Shown in pieces: positions 11,769 to 22,998 of a stretch of DNA of 64,000 nucleotides. The translations under genes were made by a program, and so were the position numbers. The stretch is from Macrosoma leucophasiata (taxonomy: Eukaryota > Arthropoda > Insecta > Lepidoptera > Hedylidae): positions 20,935,001-20,999,000 of the forward strand of contig JAWQUS010000001.1 in assembly GCA_036365455.1 (NCBI GenBank), written 5' to 3'. The notes under the pieces were generated by a model. It was given only the letters and a program-made list of their open reading frames with translations, was not told where the DNA came from and made no database searches. The number at the start of each line of letters is the position of its first letter. Position 1 is the first letter of the stretch.

Positions 11769-13100
11769 GGGTTGTGTGCTATGTTTCGTATTGTTTATGT
11801 ATTCATGTATATTTCATTAATTGGTAATAAGGTGTGTTTAGAAGCGATTTTTGGCTTTTATTTTTTAGATGTGTTATGTGTAAGCCAAAAAAGGATGTTT
11901 ATTTATTTCTTTTTACTACCTAATCTGGCTGTCGCAAAATACTAGTGTTCGTTGCCGTCGCGCGTCGTGTGTCGTTCACTTCCGAACCGACCGGTGGTCA
12001 ATGTATGGCCCCGTAATTTCTAGCGCAGCTTAGGCCTCTTAAGGATTTAACATCGTTATCTCTGATAGCCCCGACCCAGGCATCGAACCCAGAACCCTAG
12101 TGTAGTAGTATTTATTTACAATCGATACGAAATAGGTACATGTAGGTATTTACGACTTTCATATTGCAACATTTCTTTTTATTCACTTTAGGTACTAACA
12201 AATGTGGCAAAAAATAATATATAAAAATAATGGCAAACGGATGTGACGTAATTAAAAAAAAAATCCAGTTTATCCATTTAGTTTCACTACAGAACTCTCA
12301 AAAAGAAGCGGACTACCTAAATCTATACTAGATTTGCAGTATTTATTGATTTTTGTTGTACCCAAGTACCTATCATTAAAATTAATTGATTACGGACATA
12401 ATAAATATAATGTTATCACACCTATGTATATTTTATATAGATAGCTTACGTTATCGCATTTAATAATCTTTAGGTTCTCAGACAGACGGATTCAAAACAG
12501 GTTGGCATAATGACATTATAATTAAATGACGCGCTTTAATGACTTTTTGTTTGACAGAATTTAATTTTATAAACATTTTAAACACACCTATCTTTTACAG
12601 CTTCGAACCATGTTGCCATGTTAATTTTACCTATTCTGTTTGAAACAGTTATTAACCAGATTCAAAAACTATTGATGTTCAACGTTTAAGGTACATAAAA
12701 ACAGTTTCCTCGTCGTTGTTATGTTATAATAACATGAAATAAACATCAGTTCTATATTTGTGCCAGTTCATTATGAATGCAAAGCGACGCGTGTATTTGC
12801 AATTTATTCAGGAACTAACGCGACTTGCGTCACTTAGCCTGCGTAGGCGCCGAGATATTAACAAAGATTTCATACAAAAGATGATCGTTTTCACCGAACG
12901 AATGAATTTTTCGATTTCTTCGTAAAAGGTCATAAGATATGGTGAATCCGGTTACGGAGAGTTTTGAGAAGTACGATATCAAATCTGAGTGATCCTGCGC
13001 CAGCTGCGGTCGTTGTGGTCAAGCAAAAATTGCAAAAGTCGACATCCTGATAACGGTTAACTGTTTAAAGGGAATATTAATTAAAGTATAGAATTTTCGC
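11769..13100. other. Intergenic; possible short minus-strand exon at 12.84-13.02 kb
   Basis: Mostly AT-rich. A small family-A-like scrap lies near 11995-12060 (GGCCCCGTAATTTCTAGCGC). On the minus strand from about 13018 a fair acceptor (GACCGCAG) is followed by an open frame ending near 12838. It could be a downstream exon of the candidate first exon at 13499-13702, but the joint is not proven. Confidence 0.3.
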
Positions 13101-13358
13101 TGGTGGAAGAATTCCAGTGCAGGGGCTCGAGGGTGTAGGAATCACCGCATTACCTATATATCTGCCGCCAAATGGTAGTGTTGAGCACTATCGTGTTAAG
13201 ATTAAATGCTCATGTATGGGTCCATAATAACTATCACAGAGACAACAACTAAGGTTCCAGAGTGTTCCAGAGGTGGCAACGCATTTGCATTTTGACCTCT
13301 GGTTTTTGTATCTATAGATGTCTATAGGCTGCAGATGTAACTGCATGCTTGTTTGTAA
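13101..13358 (+). repeat. SINE-like family A copy
   Basis: Runs from TGGTGGAAGAATTCCAGTGC through CCGCCAAATGGTAGTGTTGA and GGCAACGCATTTGCATTTTG to CTGCATGCTTGTTTG, the standard order of family A. It is diverged and has a small internal duplication (GGTTCCAGAGTGTTCCAGAG). Confidence 0.7.
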
Positions 13359-13490
13359 CCTTGTTTAAATAAATTAACGTATGTCCTAGTCATCATGTGC
13401 TATCTGAAAACGCCGCTTTATGCCCTCCACCACAACTGCTAACTGTGCAAGAATAATCATAGACAAATTAAGTGAAAATGATATTGCGAC

Positions 13491-13702
13491 GAGTGCATTT
13501 AAAAAAAAAACGACTCACTATCTTTGAATCTGCGTAGGATCCTCTTCATGGCGGTGTGACTTCTGTACAGGTGTGGCAGCGCACGCGCACGCGCCGCTAA
13601 TGCAGCGTCCGTAAGAGCCGTCACGGCTGGCTGGGCAGCCGGTAGCGTCACGGGGTGGTTAAACTCTTGTGCACAAAGGGCGAAACCAACCTGCTTACTC
13701 AT
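13491..13702 (-). CDS. Candidate first coding exon, unknown gene (partial)
   Basis: Reading down the minus strand from an ATG at 13702, about 61 codons are open and GC-rich compared with the AT-rich surroundings. They are followed by a good donor (AAAGATA|GTGAGT, exon ending near 13521). The predicted start is MSKQVGFALCAQEFN and the exon is alanine- and arginine-rich towards its end (ALAARARALPHLYRSH, then MKRILRRF). I recognise no family. The raised GC, the ATG in acceptable context and the donor argue for a real exon; absence of a certain second exon argues for caution. A possible partner lies near 12.84-13.02 kb on the same strand. If this is not coding, it is a GC-rich patch like several others in this region. 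Confidence 0.35.
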
Positions 13703-14188
13703 TTCGCAAATCGCTCGAAATTAGTCACTAATTAACTTCCTACGGACACCTAAAATGGGTGTGCTCACGCTGCGATGCGGACGCCTCTTATCCGCACCAT
13801 TTTTTTGCCTGTTTTTGCATGATAGCGAGAGAGGACGTTGGTATAATTTGAGGATGCACATGTTATCCATATTTATATCGTGGATGCAGTAAGGTATCCA
13901 GTATCTACCTACTTAGACAGCCTTTAAAATGTGAAGTAGTACGGGTGGTACCTATTGGTTTGTGATGACATGACGAGAGAATATGATTTCTCGAAATCGA
14001 ATCAGAATCTACGATACATTCGGATTTTAACTAAATTTTATTTATCTGCTTCGTAGAAATTATGGTCCAGGTCACGTCCAGGCGATTGATCCGTCAGCAA
14101 CTGAATATAGAATTTTGGGAATCATTTCTTTGTCCATAAACATGACCTGACAGAGGACTTGAATATCAATAGTGGCATAGCTATCACT
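13703..14188. other. Intergenic; nothing seen
   Basis: AT-rich spacer between the candidate exon and a family-A repeat, without recognisable elements. Confidence 0.45.
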
Positions 14189-14452
14189 GGTGGTAGAGCT
14201 ACAGTGACGGAGCTCGCGGGCGTAGGCACCTCCGCATTACCCAATATACTTGCCGCTAAATGGTATAGTGTCAACACTATCGTGTTCCGGTCAGGTGGTA
14301 ATGTACGGCCCTGTAATTTCCGGCACAGAGACATAACATCTGAGGCCTCAGGAGTGGTAACCCAGTTGCATTTTGACCTTGGTCTTTGTGTGGGTGTCTA
14401 TAGGCTGCAGTCATCACTTAACATCAATGTGAACTGCATGCTTGTTTGCCAC
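14189..14452 (+). repeat. SINE-like family A, well-preserved copy
   Basis: One of the best copies of the most abundant repeat in the window. Landmarks in order: GGTGGTAGAGCTACAGTGAC, CGGGCGTAGGCACC, GCCGCTAAATGGTA, GTTCCGGTCAGGTGGTAATG, CCGGCACAGAGACATAACA, AACCCAGTTGCATTTTGACC, TGTCTATAGGCTGCAGTCAT, CTGCATGCTTGTTTGCCAC. An A-rich run follows at 14457-14477. There is no TIR and no coding capacity. About 15 copies or fragments occur here in both orientations. Confidence 0.75.
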
Positions 14453-15317
14453 TTCCAAAATAAAAAAAAATAAAAAATCTAGGCGTGGGCGACATGGGCC
14501 TGCTTTTGCCCAGGGCCTTCCGCTAAAGGGGGACTCGCGAGGCCTTGCATCCAAACCATCAAATAATAACGACACTGTCCGATTGACACAATACGATAGA
14601 ATAGGTAAGTAGGTACTTATATATATCGTATAATCACCAAGATAAAAAAAATATGATCACAATTATTAACTAGTTTTACACCAATAAAATCTTCGGTATT
14701 TTTTAAAATTATTTTTTAATAAAATGTATCCTTTGTTACTTATAATACCTCCAAAAATATGTGTACGAAGTTACATGATTATCGGTTAAGTAGTTTTCGC
14801 TTGAAAGCGTAACAAACAAACTTACATTCGCATTACCTATGTAGAGACGATTATCAATGCAATCAAGGTCTTAAGCTATCAATACAAAAACTTGACTTGA
14901 ATAAAACATAACAAGGGGCTACAAGGGGCTTGTAAGTAGAGAATTTGTTCAAGGGAGCCGCCGCTGCCGGAAGCACGCTTCGTAAAGCGAGACGACACAC
15001 CCGCCGCCCGCCGCCCGCGCCTGTGCGATATGCTACTCGTACAATTGCGTCCAAGAAACCTTATTATAGTCTTACGAGTTTTTATTCCATGCCCCCTACA
15101 TTACTATTTGCTCGCAGCAATTTCATTTTGCATAGGTACGAATACATACTTTATTTTACCTACCCTACCTTTAAAATAAAAATAGATAAAAAATATTATT
15201 TATTAAATAGATCACAAATAAAATATATATGAACATTCTTAACTTTATAAAATAAGGCGTAGTTTTCTATTCGTACCTTTAAACTTGTAGTAAATAAATA
15301 AGTACAGCCAGAAAAAA
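14453..15317. other. Intergenic with GC-rich patch at 14.95-15.05 kb
   Basis: An A-rich tail from the preceding repeat, then AT-rich DNA. The patch at about 14957-15055 (CCGCCGCTGCCGGAAGCACG, then CCGCCCGCCGCCCGCGCC) is strikingly GC-rich and could be an exon or promoter of an unseen gene; open frames exist on both strands, but neither has a recognisable product. Confidence 0.4.
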
Positions 15318-15472
15318 AAATTGAAAGAATTTGACATAGGGCAGGAATTGAACCTGCGGCCTCAGGATAACCAATGGCGCTTTACCAGTAAGCTGCCGAA
15401 GCTCCCCACTTACTCCCCACACTCGCAGGTTCAATCCCTGCCCGAAGTGTTATTTTTCTTTCCATTGCTACA
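15318..15472 (-). repeat. tRNA-like foldback element, copy 2
   Basis: On the minus strand a tRNA-like body reads from GCTTCGGCAGCTTACTGG (A-box-like) to CAGGTTCAATTCCTGCCC (T-arm, B box) and ends in a GTCAAATTCTTTCAA-type tail. On the plus strand, immediately after it, the T-arm and tail recur (CGCAGGTTCAATCCCTGCCC, GAAGTG, TTTTTCTTTCC), giving an inverted second, internally deleted copy. Same design as copies 1 and 3. Confidence 0.6.
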
Positions 15473-15943
15473 TTCAAGCATGTGTTGCGAAAAAATAAAT
15501 ATATTACAATAAAATCGAAACAATTCCCCATCAAACAAAAAAAGAATTACGTAAATCGGTCCAGAAATCTCGGCGAAATTGGCGTACACACAAAAAAAAT
15601 ATATACCTATATACCGGCCGAATTGAGAACCTCCTCGCTTTTGAACACGGTTAAATATAGCCAATTCATGTAGGTACCTAACATTTAAAAGGACCACTGA
15701 AGGTTGTACAAAATAAACCAGCAAACTGTATTAATTCATTATTACAAAAATAAACGTGATGAAAACGCTATACTCTATAAAAATGACACAAGTTATATTG
15801 ACAAATATAAACAGGCTGACAAAAAAGTGACAAATGCAATAATGCAATTGATGAATTAGATTTAATAAAATTTAATATCATTGGAATAAATAATTCAAGT
15901 TCTTTTTTTATTAACAAAGCATTGTGGATATGAAAACAGCAAA

Positions 15944-18124
15944 ATGAGGAGACATTCAGTACAAGGGTCCACTGATATAAACATGAACGAGGCTTCGAAA
16001 GTCAGTTTTTCAGAATCCTTGTCAAAACTCAGCAAAACCACGTTCTGTTTTATGGACAAGCGACAAATTTACAATATCGTAGTGGACGGGATTGACGTCA
16101 CGCCAGAAGACATTGCGGATGCTGCGTATGTGAGAATGGATGACACGTTTACCCACGCTGCGTTCGAAACACGACAGCGCCTACGAAGCGACACGACACT
16201 TAGAGCGTCCAAAACTAAATTAAAATCTGAAGTTGGTATGAAAGTATATGCAACCACAATCTCCCTTGACGACATTTATATCGATTACACACAAAACACC
16301 GAGGAAGGATTTATACCCGACGGCGCTGACTTAGATCTTGCTCCTTCTGCTTTCTATTTGCCAAAAACAAAACCTATTATGTCTTACCCACCTGAAATAT
16401 TCGTGGCATTGCGAGAAACTGAAACATGTTTTTTATTTGAACTGCCTTCTTTCTGTTACGACAAAGGAACTCCAGAAGGGAATAATGTTGAAGAAGAGAA
16501 TGAATTCTACCAATACATTACCGTTGGTAAAGGTAGAAATCGGAAGACGGTAGTGGAAGAAACTCAAACCAAGGAGTACGTTACCCAGAGTCGTCACACA
16601 CTAGCAACCAGACCGCAAAAGAAAAATGCTGCAGCCTTTGCATCTTTGTGGGACATGCATGATACTTATGCAAAACTTGCTAGTGTAAAACCGAAAGAAG
16701 AACCGGATGAAATGGTTTTGTACCAGTCTGCTGCTCCTAATTTATTAAGAAGTAAAAAGAAAAAAGATTATCAGCTCGACGATAAAATAGGCAAAACTTT
16801 TGAGGAGATATCAAATACGCCTGAATTTTTAGACGCCGTACTTTTAACAGAACGTGTTCTAGCAACGCTCACGTTTTCTGGTGCTCAAAAAAAATTTCGC
16901 GGTCTTGTTAGTTACAATCCATTATCTTTAGAGCTTGTGTACATATACACAATGAAGTCCTTGTGGATTTTAGAATGTGACGAAACTGCGAATCGACCTA
17001 TAACGTCTGTTTCTTTCAACCCCAAAAATGAGAACATACTTGCTGTTGGTCATGGCAAATTTACGTACGCTGAGACTCACACTGGTTTGGTATGCATTTG
17101 GTGTACAAAAAATCCATGTAAGCCGGAGAGATTATACAGATTCCAGGAACCTGTGACGTCGGTTGCATTTTCTAATAAAAAACCAAACTGGCTATCGTGC
17201 GGCTTCGCTAACGGGGAAGTTTTAATATTAGACATAACTTCGTATTCTGTTAAGACAATTGCAAAAAGCAAGCGCAATACCAATCCGTGTTTCGAACCAA
17301 TTTGGGCAATCGGTTGGCGCGCGATAGACAAGGACAACGAGTACGTCATAGCGGCTTGTCAAGATGGCAGAATAAACAGATTTACCAGCACGAAAACGCA
17401 CGATTTCATTTGTTCACCCATGATGCGTATGTTTACCGTGGAAGGAAAAATGAAAGGGTTAGAAACGGCAAAACCATGTTTGAAAGTCGATGTTTCTATA
17501 ACTCGCTATCCAGCAGCATTATGCTTGAAGTGGCATCCGTCCATCGAGCACATGTACTTAGTTGGCACACATGAAGGCTGCATTCATAAATGTTCGACAC
17601 ACTACTTGAACCAGCACATCGACGTGTTTCGAGCTCATGCCGGGCCGGTATATAGTATAGAGATCTCCCCCTTCATGAAAACTTTGATCGTGACCTGCGG
17701 TGCGGATAACGCTATTCGGCTGTGGATTGAGGGTATGGACGAAGTAATAATGACATTGACTTGTCCGGCAGCTGTATACGACGTTGCATTCTGCCCGATA
17801 AACTCGACCGTGCTCATTTCTGCGAGCGGCAATGTGTTATCAATTTGGGATCTGCGCAGAAAGACACATATGCCCTGCGCGGAATACACGTTTCCCAGTC
17901 AAGTGGTGCTGATGTACATCAAGTTTTCAGAATCGGGTGATAATGTATTCGTTGGAGACACGTTGGGTCGTGTGCACACGTTCCATTTGGAGGACACACC
18001 GATACCGCCGTTTTATCAACGCAAAATGTTGGATGACGCGTTAAAGAACGCATTATGCACTAGGCCTAGGTTACTGAAGCAGTTGGAGAAACTGGAAAAA
18101 TTCCGAGGAAATAGTAGCAAATAG
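15944..18124 (+). CDS. DNAI4: Axonemal dynein intermediate chain, DNAI4/WDR78-like
   Basis: Predicted 726-residue WD40 protein. In the DNAI4 (WDR78, Chlamydomonas IC138) family it is an intermediate chain of the inner-arm dynein f/I1 complex of cilia and sperm flagella, where it regulates dynein activity. Residues 1-240 lack WD repeats and contain an ETQT-type motif near 206 and SLWDMHDTY near 234, which matches the conserved DNAI4 W-D-x-Y-D-x-Y segment. A WD40 region of about seven repeats spans roughly 350-690; blade starts are visible at PITSVSFNP (351), PVTSVAF (403), PIWAIGW (452), ALCLKWHP (525), PVYSIEISP (567), VYDVAFCP (611) and YIKFSESG (658). The whole frame is one exon, unusual beside its multi-exon neighbours. 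A second in-frame ATG (about codon 14) could also serve as start. DNAI1/DNAI2 are related alternatives, but the N-terminal motifs fit DNAI4 better. A poly(A) signal lies at 18237. Confidence 0.82.
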   Translation: MRRHSVQGSTDINMNEASKVSFSESLSKLSKTTFCFMDKRQIYNIVVDGIDVTPEDIADAAYVRMDDTFTHAAFETRQRLRSDTTLRASKTKLKSEVGMKVYATTISLDDIYIDYTQNTEEGFIPDGADLDLAPSAFYLPKTKPIMSYPPEIFVALRETETCFLFELPSFCYDKGTPEGNNVEEENEFYQYITVGKGRNRKTVVEETQTKEYVTQSRHTLATRPQKKNAAAFASLWDMHDTYAKLASVKPKEEPDEMVLYQSAAPNLLRSKKKKDYQLDDKIGKTFEEISNTPEFLDAVLLTERVLATLTFSGAQKKFRGLVSYNPLSLELVYIYTMKSLWILECDETANRPITSVSFNPKNENILAVGHGKFTYAETHTGLVCIWCTKNPCKPERLYRFQEPVTSVAFSNKKPNWLSCGFANGEVLILDITSYSVKTIAKSKRNTNPCFEPIWAIGWRAIDKDNEYVIAACQDGRINRFTSTKTHDFICSPMMRMFTVEGKMKGLETAKPCLKVDVSITRYPAALCLKWHPSIEHMYLVGTHEGCIHKCSTHYLNQHIDVFRAHAGPVYSIEISPFMKTLIVTCGADNAIRLWIEGMDEVIMTLTCPAAVYDVAFCPINSTVLISASGNVLSIWDLRRKTHMPCAEYTFPSQVVLMYIKFSESGDNVFVGDTLGRVHTFHLEDTPIPPFYQRKMLDDALKNALCTRPRLLKQLEKLEKFRGNSSK

Positions 18125-18236
18125 TTTCCAAAGTATTTAGATACAGTATAAATAACTGCTTCGAGTGTAAATAACTCTTGACGGACAGTTTAGCCACGAA
18201 ACGAAAAAGATTTCCGATCGCGATCGCGTAAGAGTA

Positions 18237-18242
18237 AATAAA
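18237..18242 (+). promoter_or_regulatory. Poly(A) signal AATAAA for the DNAI4-like gene
   Basis: Canonical hexamer about 110 bases past the stop codon of the dynein intermediate chain gene on the same strand. Confidence 0.55.
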
Positions 18243-18341
18243 ATCTCGCACTAGGCACTCTGTATCATTTCTTGATCCATAACTCACGTGTTTGCGACGA
18301 TTATTACTGAGTATGGTAGTTTGTTTGTAGGTACACTACGG

Positions 18342-18390
18342 CCCCGTCACGATCACAACAAAGGCATCCCTTGTTGTGATCGTGACGGGG
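18342..18390. repeat. Perfect 20-bp inverted repeat, 9-nt loop
   Basis: CCCCGTCACGATCACAACAA at 18342-18361 is the exact reverse complement of 18371-18390, with AGGCATCCC between. It could be a small hairpin RNA, or the ends of a deleted foldback element. It lies about 100 bases after the dynein gene's poly(A) signal. Confidence 0.8.
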
Positions 18391-18527
18391 AAGAATTTAA
18401 CACAATCTATACAAATAAATAAAATTGGAGTGTCTGTTTGTAATATTATGATAACCGCTTTTTACTAAATGCGTATGTATATATACACGGTACATATACC
18501 AAAACAACATTTTTTACAATTTTTGTC

Positions 18528-18720
18528 TGTCTGTCTGTCTGTTTGGCGGGGCTAATATTGGGAACGGCTGGACCGATTTTGACGGGACTTTCACTGCCAG
18601 ATAGCTGATGTAATAGGGAGTAACTTAGGCTACTTTTATAGTAGCTTCGCCCACGACTTCGTCCGGGTAGATACTATACTTACTACTTCTCACGCGGACG
18701 AAGTCGCGGGGATAGCTAGT
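18528..18720. repeat. Lepidopteran-type dispersed repeat with CTGT microsatellite
   Basis: A (CTGT)n run is followed by GGCTGGACCGATTTTGACGG and GTAACTTAGGCTAC. Next come two facing copies of a GACTTCGTCC-type box (CCCACGACTTCGTCCGGG, then CGGACGAAGTCGCGGGG). I know this combination only as a common Lepidoptera interspersed repeat; the class is uncertain. Confidence 0.45.
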
Positions 18721-18806
18721 AGTAAATAAAAGATACTTCTATAACATATCAATTTATTTAAAAAACTTAATTCTATGAGACATAGAGTGAATTATATAAA
18801 TTAACT

Positions 18807-18989
18807 ATTATGTGTTTTCATAAAACACACAACGTTGAGATGAAGAAGCTGTTATGAATTTGCCTATATTTTACTTATCTGTGGTTAAAACTTACCAAAT
18901 TGTCTCTTGTTTTATACCTGTCTCTTTCTTGCACCAGCAACTACACCAGCTAGTGTCCTTTTCCCGGACATCTGTCATTCTGACAGCAT
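18807..18989 (-). repeat. Inverted partial copy of the 24.1-kb foldback element
   Basis: Reverse complement, with few differences, of about 24155-24330: AACGTTGAGATGAAGAAGCT, TTACTTATCTGTGGTTAAAA, CTTGCACCAGCAACTACACC and GTCCTTTTCCCGGACATCTG all recur there in opposite orientation. Similarity stops at CATAG (18989). Confidence 0.75.
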
Positions 18990-21900
18990 AGCGTTTGTGA
19001 ATTTTGCCGGTTAGACATCGCAAAATTGTTCAGAAAAGTTTAAAAATTAAATATGTGTGGAAATACAGTGAAATACAGTATTATATTAACACGCAGCGTT
19101 ATTTCACATACGTGTCGCGTTTTACTTTACAGTTACTAAGTGAAACTATAGACATGAGGCGAAAATCGAAAATAGGTATAACTTCGAGGGTGAAGCCGTG
19201 AAGCACATTCAAGAGTTATCGACACACCCTCGATATTAAGTTACCATATAAGACGGGGTTTGTATTCAATTCAATGCACCTCCTCGCGACAAAAAATAGA
19301 AAGACAAGTAAGTGTAAAACTTGTCTAATCGTGTCGTGCGTAGGTACCTACCTACGTACGCTCGTTCAGCTTGCGGGATAACAAAATTTATCCTAATACA
19401 TATTCTGCTATAAACTGTCGATATAATACAATCGTTTTAACAGTAAAATATAAGGTGGGTTACAAATACAAACCTCACTGTGTACTGTGTGTGTAATAAA
19501 TTGATGATGAATGATAATAATCATTAACAATCAATATAGGCATTACCGAATTAATGCCTCAATGAATTCTTAATTCAAATGAATCTATTAACCACAGTAC
19601 TTAATAATAAAGTCTATAGTAGAACATGGTGGTTGATAAAAATATAAACAATCACACTGATAACCGTTTAGGTATGATGGATCACAAGTGTAATGTAAAC
19701 TTATCTGAGTAGATAAGCACATTCAGTATTTAAAGCGCATTGATTAACAACAAGTACCGCTTTCCATCCAACGTTACCTACTATAGCCATATTAAATAAT
19801 TAATTAATACATATTAAATAGCAGAATTCTTCAATTTGGTATTGTAAAATTGCATTATAATTTAAGAGAAAAAGAACACTGCAATTTTAGATTGATATCT
19901 CTGAGCCAGGGATACTTTCATCTAGCATGCAGGCTTAGCTCACATATTAGCATCTTAGATGTGACTTATTCTCAAAGAGCTCAAATAAAGGGCCTTGGGA
20001 ACCAAAATATTTATCCAACATTTGGAAAACAGTTCCGAATAAGTGAATTATACAGCTAAAACACTTATCCTATTTATAATACATACTTTAAAAAACAAAA
20101 AGTGAGATACTAGTTGGATAGAGGTCTGTAGCCATCTCAGACCGCAGAGGTCTTAATTGCAATGCCAATTAAGACAAAGTCAAACAAATCAGACCCATGT
20201 GTGAAAAAGCTTAAAGTTTCCTATGGATTAAATAAAGTAATTTTCACCAAGTATGTCTCATCCAATGATAGCAGAAACTCACAGTGAGTAGTTAGGAATA
20301 TAAGAGAGCTCCAGATAAAGAATTTAAATGTGATTCAAACAAATGTTACTGTAAGGACTATTTTAATTAGGTACTCTAAAGCAAAAATAATGAGTAGCTT
20401 TAATAAATAGCAGTGGGCCTCATCTACTTATCATAAAACTATTTCACCTAACTGAAAATTTTAAAAACTTTAACAGATAAGTACAGCAATTTCCTTGATA
20501 TAAATATATTTAGATATAGGTTAGATATACTTGAACCCCAAAGAGTTTCTTGTGGTAAATATTAAAATACTGATTACCCTTACAGTCTGGATTTCAATCA
20601 GAGTTAAACTTAGTTTGGAATGTTGGGGTAATGTGTAATGTAACCTAAATTAAGCCCATTCGTTTATGAGTATCTACTCTTTAGTGACATACTAAAAAGC
20701 TATTAGATAAAATGATACATTTTTGCTATTTATATATAGAACTCAATTGCAAAAATCCTTATTGAAAGGTTTTGTATACAAATTAGAATAATAGGAATGG
20801 CAACTGGTTTAGCCGTTGTTATTAAATAATAAATAAGTGTTAAGGTAATTGTCATTTGTCACATTACTTTAAAGATAATAATAAGGTTTCTAAACAAAAA
20901 TCAAACCACTCTTACATCTCAGATGTGAGAAACCTTTAGAAATTTATATATCTTGTGATTGAGATATAGGATTATCCCATAACTGGTCATCAGCAGAATC
21001 AGATATTATGTCTGATGATAATGTCATAACAAGTTTTTCACATTTACCTGCAGATGACCTGATAATTGGATGATTTATTCTGTAACCATTTTGGTAAATG
21101 GAGAATATTGATCCGACAAGTGCTGTTGTGCACTCAAACAAAACAATCAGTGGATAAAATTCACTGCAAGAGGTTCAGAATATCAGTTTACTAAACTTTA
21201 TTACCACTATTGGACCATATTCCTAGATGGTTTAATAACTTGGCTGTCACAGAAGGCAATGCATTCCTGATCAAAATTATACATTAAGGCTATTGTTATT
21301 ATTATTAGATTATTTTCCTTAATTTTAAATATATAGTTTAATAGATATTACTAGACATTATTAGATATATTTTAAGGGGAGAAGAAAGTACTTGACAGGA
21401 CCTTAAATTGCAGTTTGAGTTTGTTAGGATTATGATTCAACTTAGTATTGAATTATATATCGGACTCATATTCTAATCTGTGGATGCAGACTAAGGAGTT
21501 CAGATAGCCCTCGCGGAGAGGTACGTCTCAAAATACACCAAACTTCAAACATTTAAACAAAAATAAATATACTTATTCCAGTAGTAAAATGAAGAACTGC
21601 TTCACTTTATCTCAGATGCCACATAGGCAGGCTAAGAAGTCCAAACAGACATACTAAAAAGTGGGCCTCAGCTAACACCTAATAAGATACCAATATGAGG
21701 GATATTGGTAGCATGATTAGGCAGCACGAGAAATTCTTATTGTTCTTGAACCTTATGGGGTCCATCTGCTGCTTCAGGGAGTCGGGATGATTAATGCATC
21801 CAACTCACCATTATCTCATCCTAGATGTTACAAATGAGAATTGAAGAATTCAAAATGACGTGTACCTCTTGTGGAATTAGACCTCACAATAAAACAATCC

Positions 21901-22878
21901 TCACAGAGGAAATGTACTAATTTAAACTGCATTTACAGTTTAAAACAATCTACAGATTGTAGTCCGACAGCAGGACAGTAGTAGTATGTAAGTATCTTCA
22001 CACCAAGTCTCTTATGGGGTAAGCAGTACGTTAGTAATAAACTACGAAATAAAGTGAAGATGCTTGTCCTTGTATTGTTATTGTTAAATTAACAATTGTT
22101 ATCCAGATACCTACTCTACTTTATAGATATATTTCAGATAGCACTCACTCTTACCCTCCAGAAAGGATCTACATGGTCCAAGACGATCACTCGGTAGGGG
22201 TCCAGAAACCAGACTGGCACCCTTTGCCCCACGCCCTTGAGGTAGTGTTTAAAGTTGGGGCAACACCTCCCTTACGCCCGCCTGTACGGCGTGTCGCGGT
22301 ATGCGAAACTAACAGCTTTTGTAAAAAATTACAAAACCTTATAACAACCCTGGATATTCCCCTACACGTTTAGGGTTATGGGTTTAAAGTCTTAGATGAG
22401 CTAGTGCTCATATAATTTACTAAGACAGCGTAAAGGGAACGTTGGTATGTCATAATACCACGGGAGTGATCATTTTTGCCTGTCCAATATGCACCTGAAA
22501 GAAAGCCTTGGTGGGCGGGTGCGAAGTAACAACCTGCGGAAGGTCGGTTACATAGATTGGGTTACAGTACAGGCAAGAGCCCTCTTACGACATAAGTCTT
22601 CTTGCCCGGTGAGGGAGCCCCTCCTCCCTATATAGGCATATACAGCAATGAACAACTTCATTGACTCTTGTACTAAAGCCGGGATACTCAACCTGTGGCC
22701 TTACGGACGGCTTACGGACCGCCGAGCCTACTAGGTACATTAATTTGTGGTGACCCACACCACCAGGACTGAAAAGTTCTTGTTGAAAAAAGGTTGAGTA
22801 AGGCTGACTAGAGACATAAGAGGGGTTAAAAGAGTAAAGAGTAGCTAGACAACATATAATTTAATTTCGTTTTAACAG
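18990..22878. other. Intergenic; no supported gene
   Basis: AT-rich, low-complexity sequence. A GC-elevated block at about 22150-22760 contains CGGACGGCTTACGGACCGCC and a 66-codon open frame at 22173-22373 that I do not recognise. It may belong to a decayed retroelement or be 5' to the candidate exon at 22879. No TIR, LTR pair or RNA gene could be defined. Confidence 0.4.
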
Positions 22879-22998
22879 ACTCCGGAAGCCAAAGAATGGC
22901 TAGAATTCTGGAAATCCACCCAGGGAGGACAACATACTTTCACTCTATATAGGCACTTAGAATTAATGATTTCACCAGTGAATCGTTATAGACTTTAA
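22879..22998 (+). CDS. Candidate terminal exon, unknown gene
   Basis: After a clean acceptor (TTCGTTTTAACAG) an open frame of 39 codons plus stop follows, beginning TPEAKEWLEFWKSTQGG and ending VNRYRL. The composition (tryptophans, mixed charge) looks protein-like rather than random. I do not recognise the family and found no convincing upstream exon, so this may be the last exon of a small gene, a fragment of a decayed element, or chance. Confidence 0.22.
   Translation, partial: TPEAKEWLEFWKSTQGGQHTFTLYRHLELMISPVNRYRL

Noticed and set aside
16069..17889. Minus- and alternate-frame open frames within the dynein gene
   Set aside because: Shadows of the 726-codon WD40 frame.
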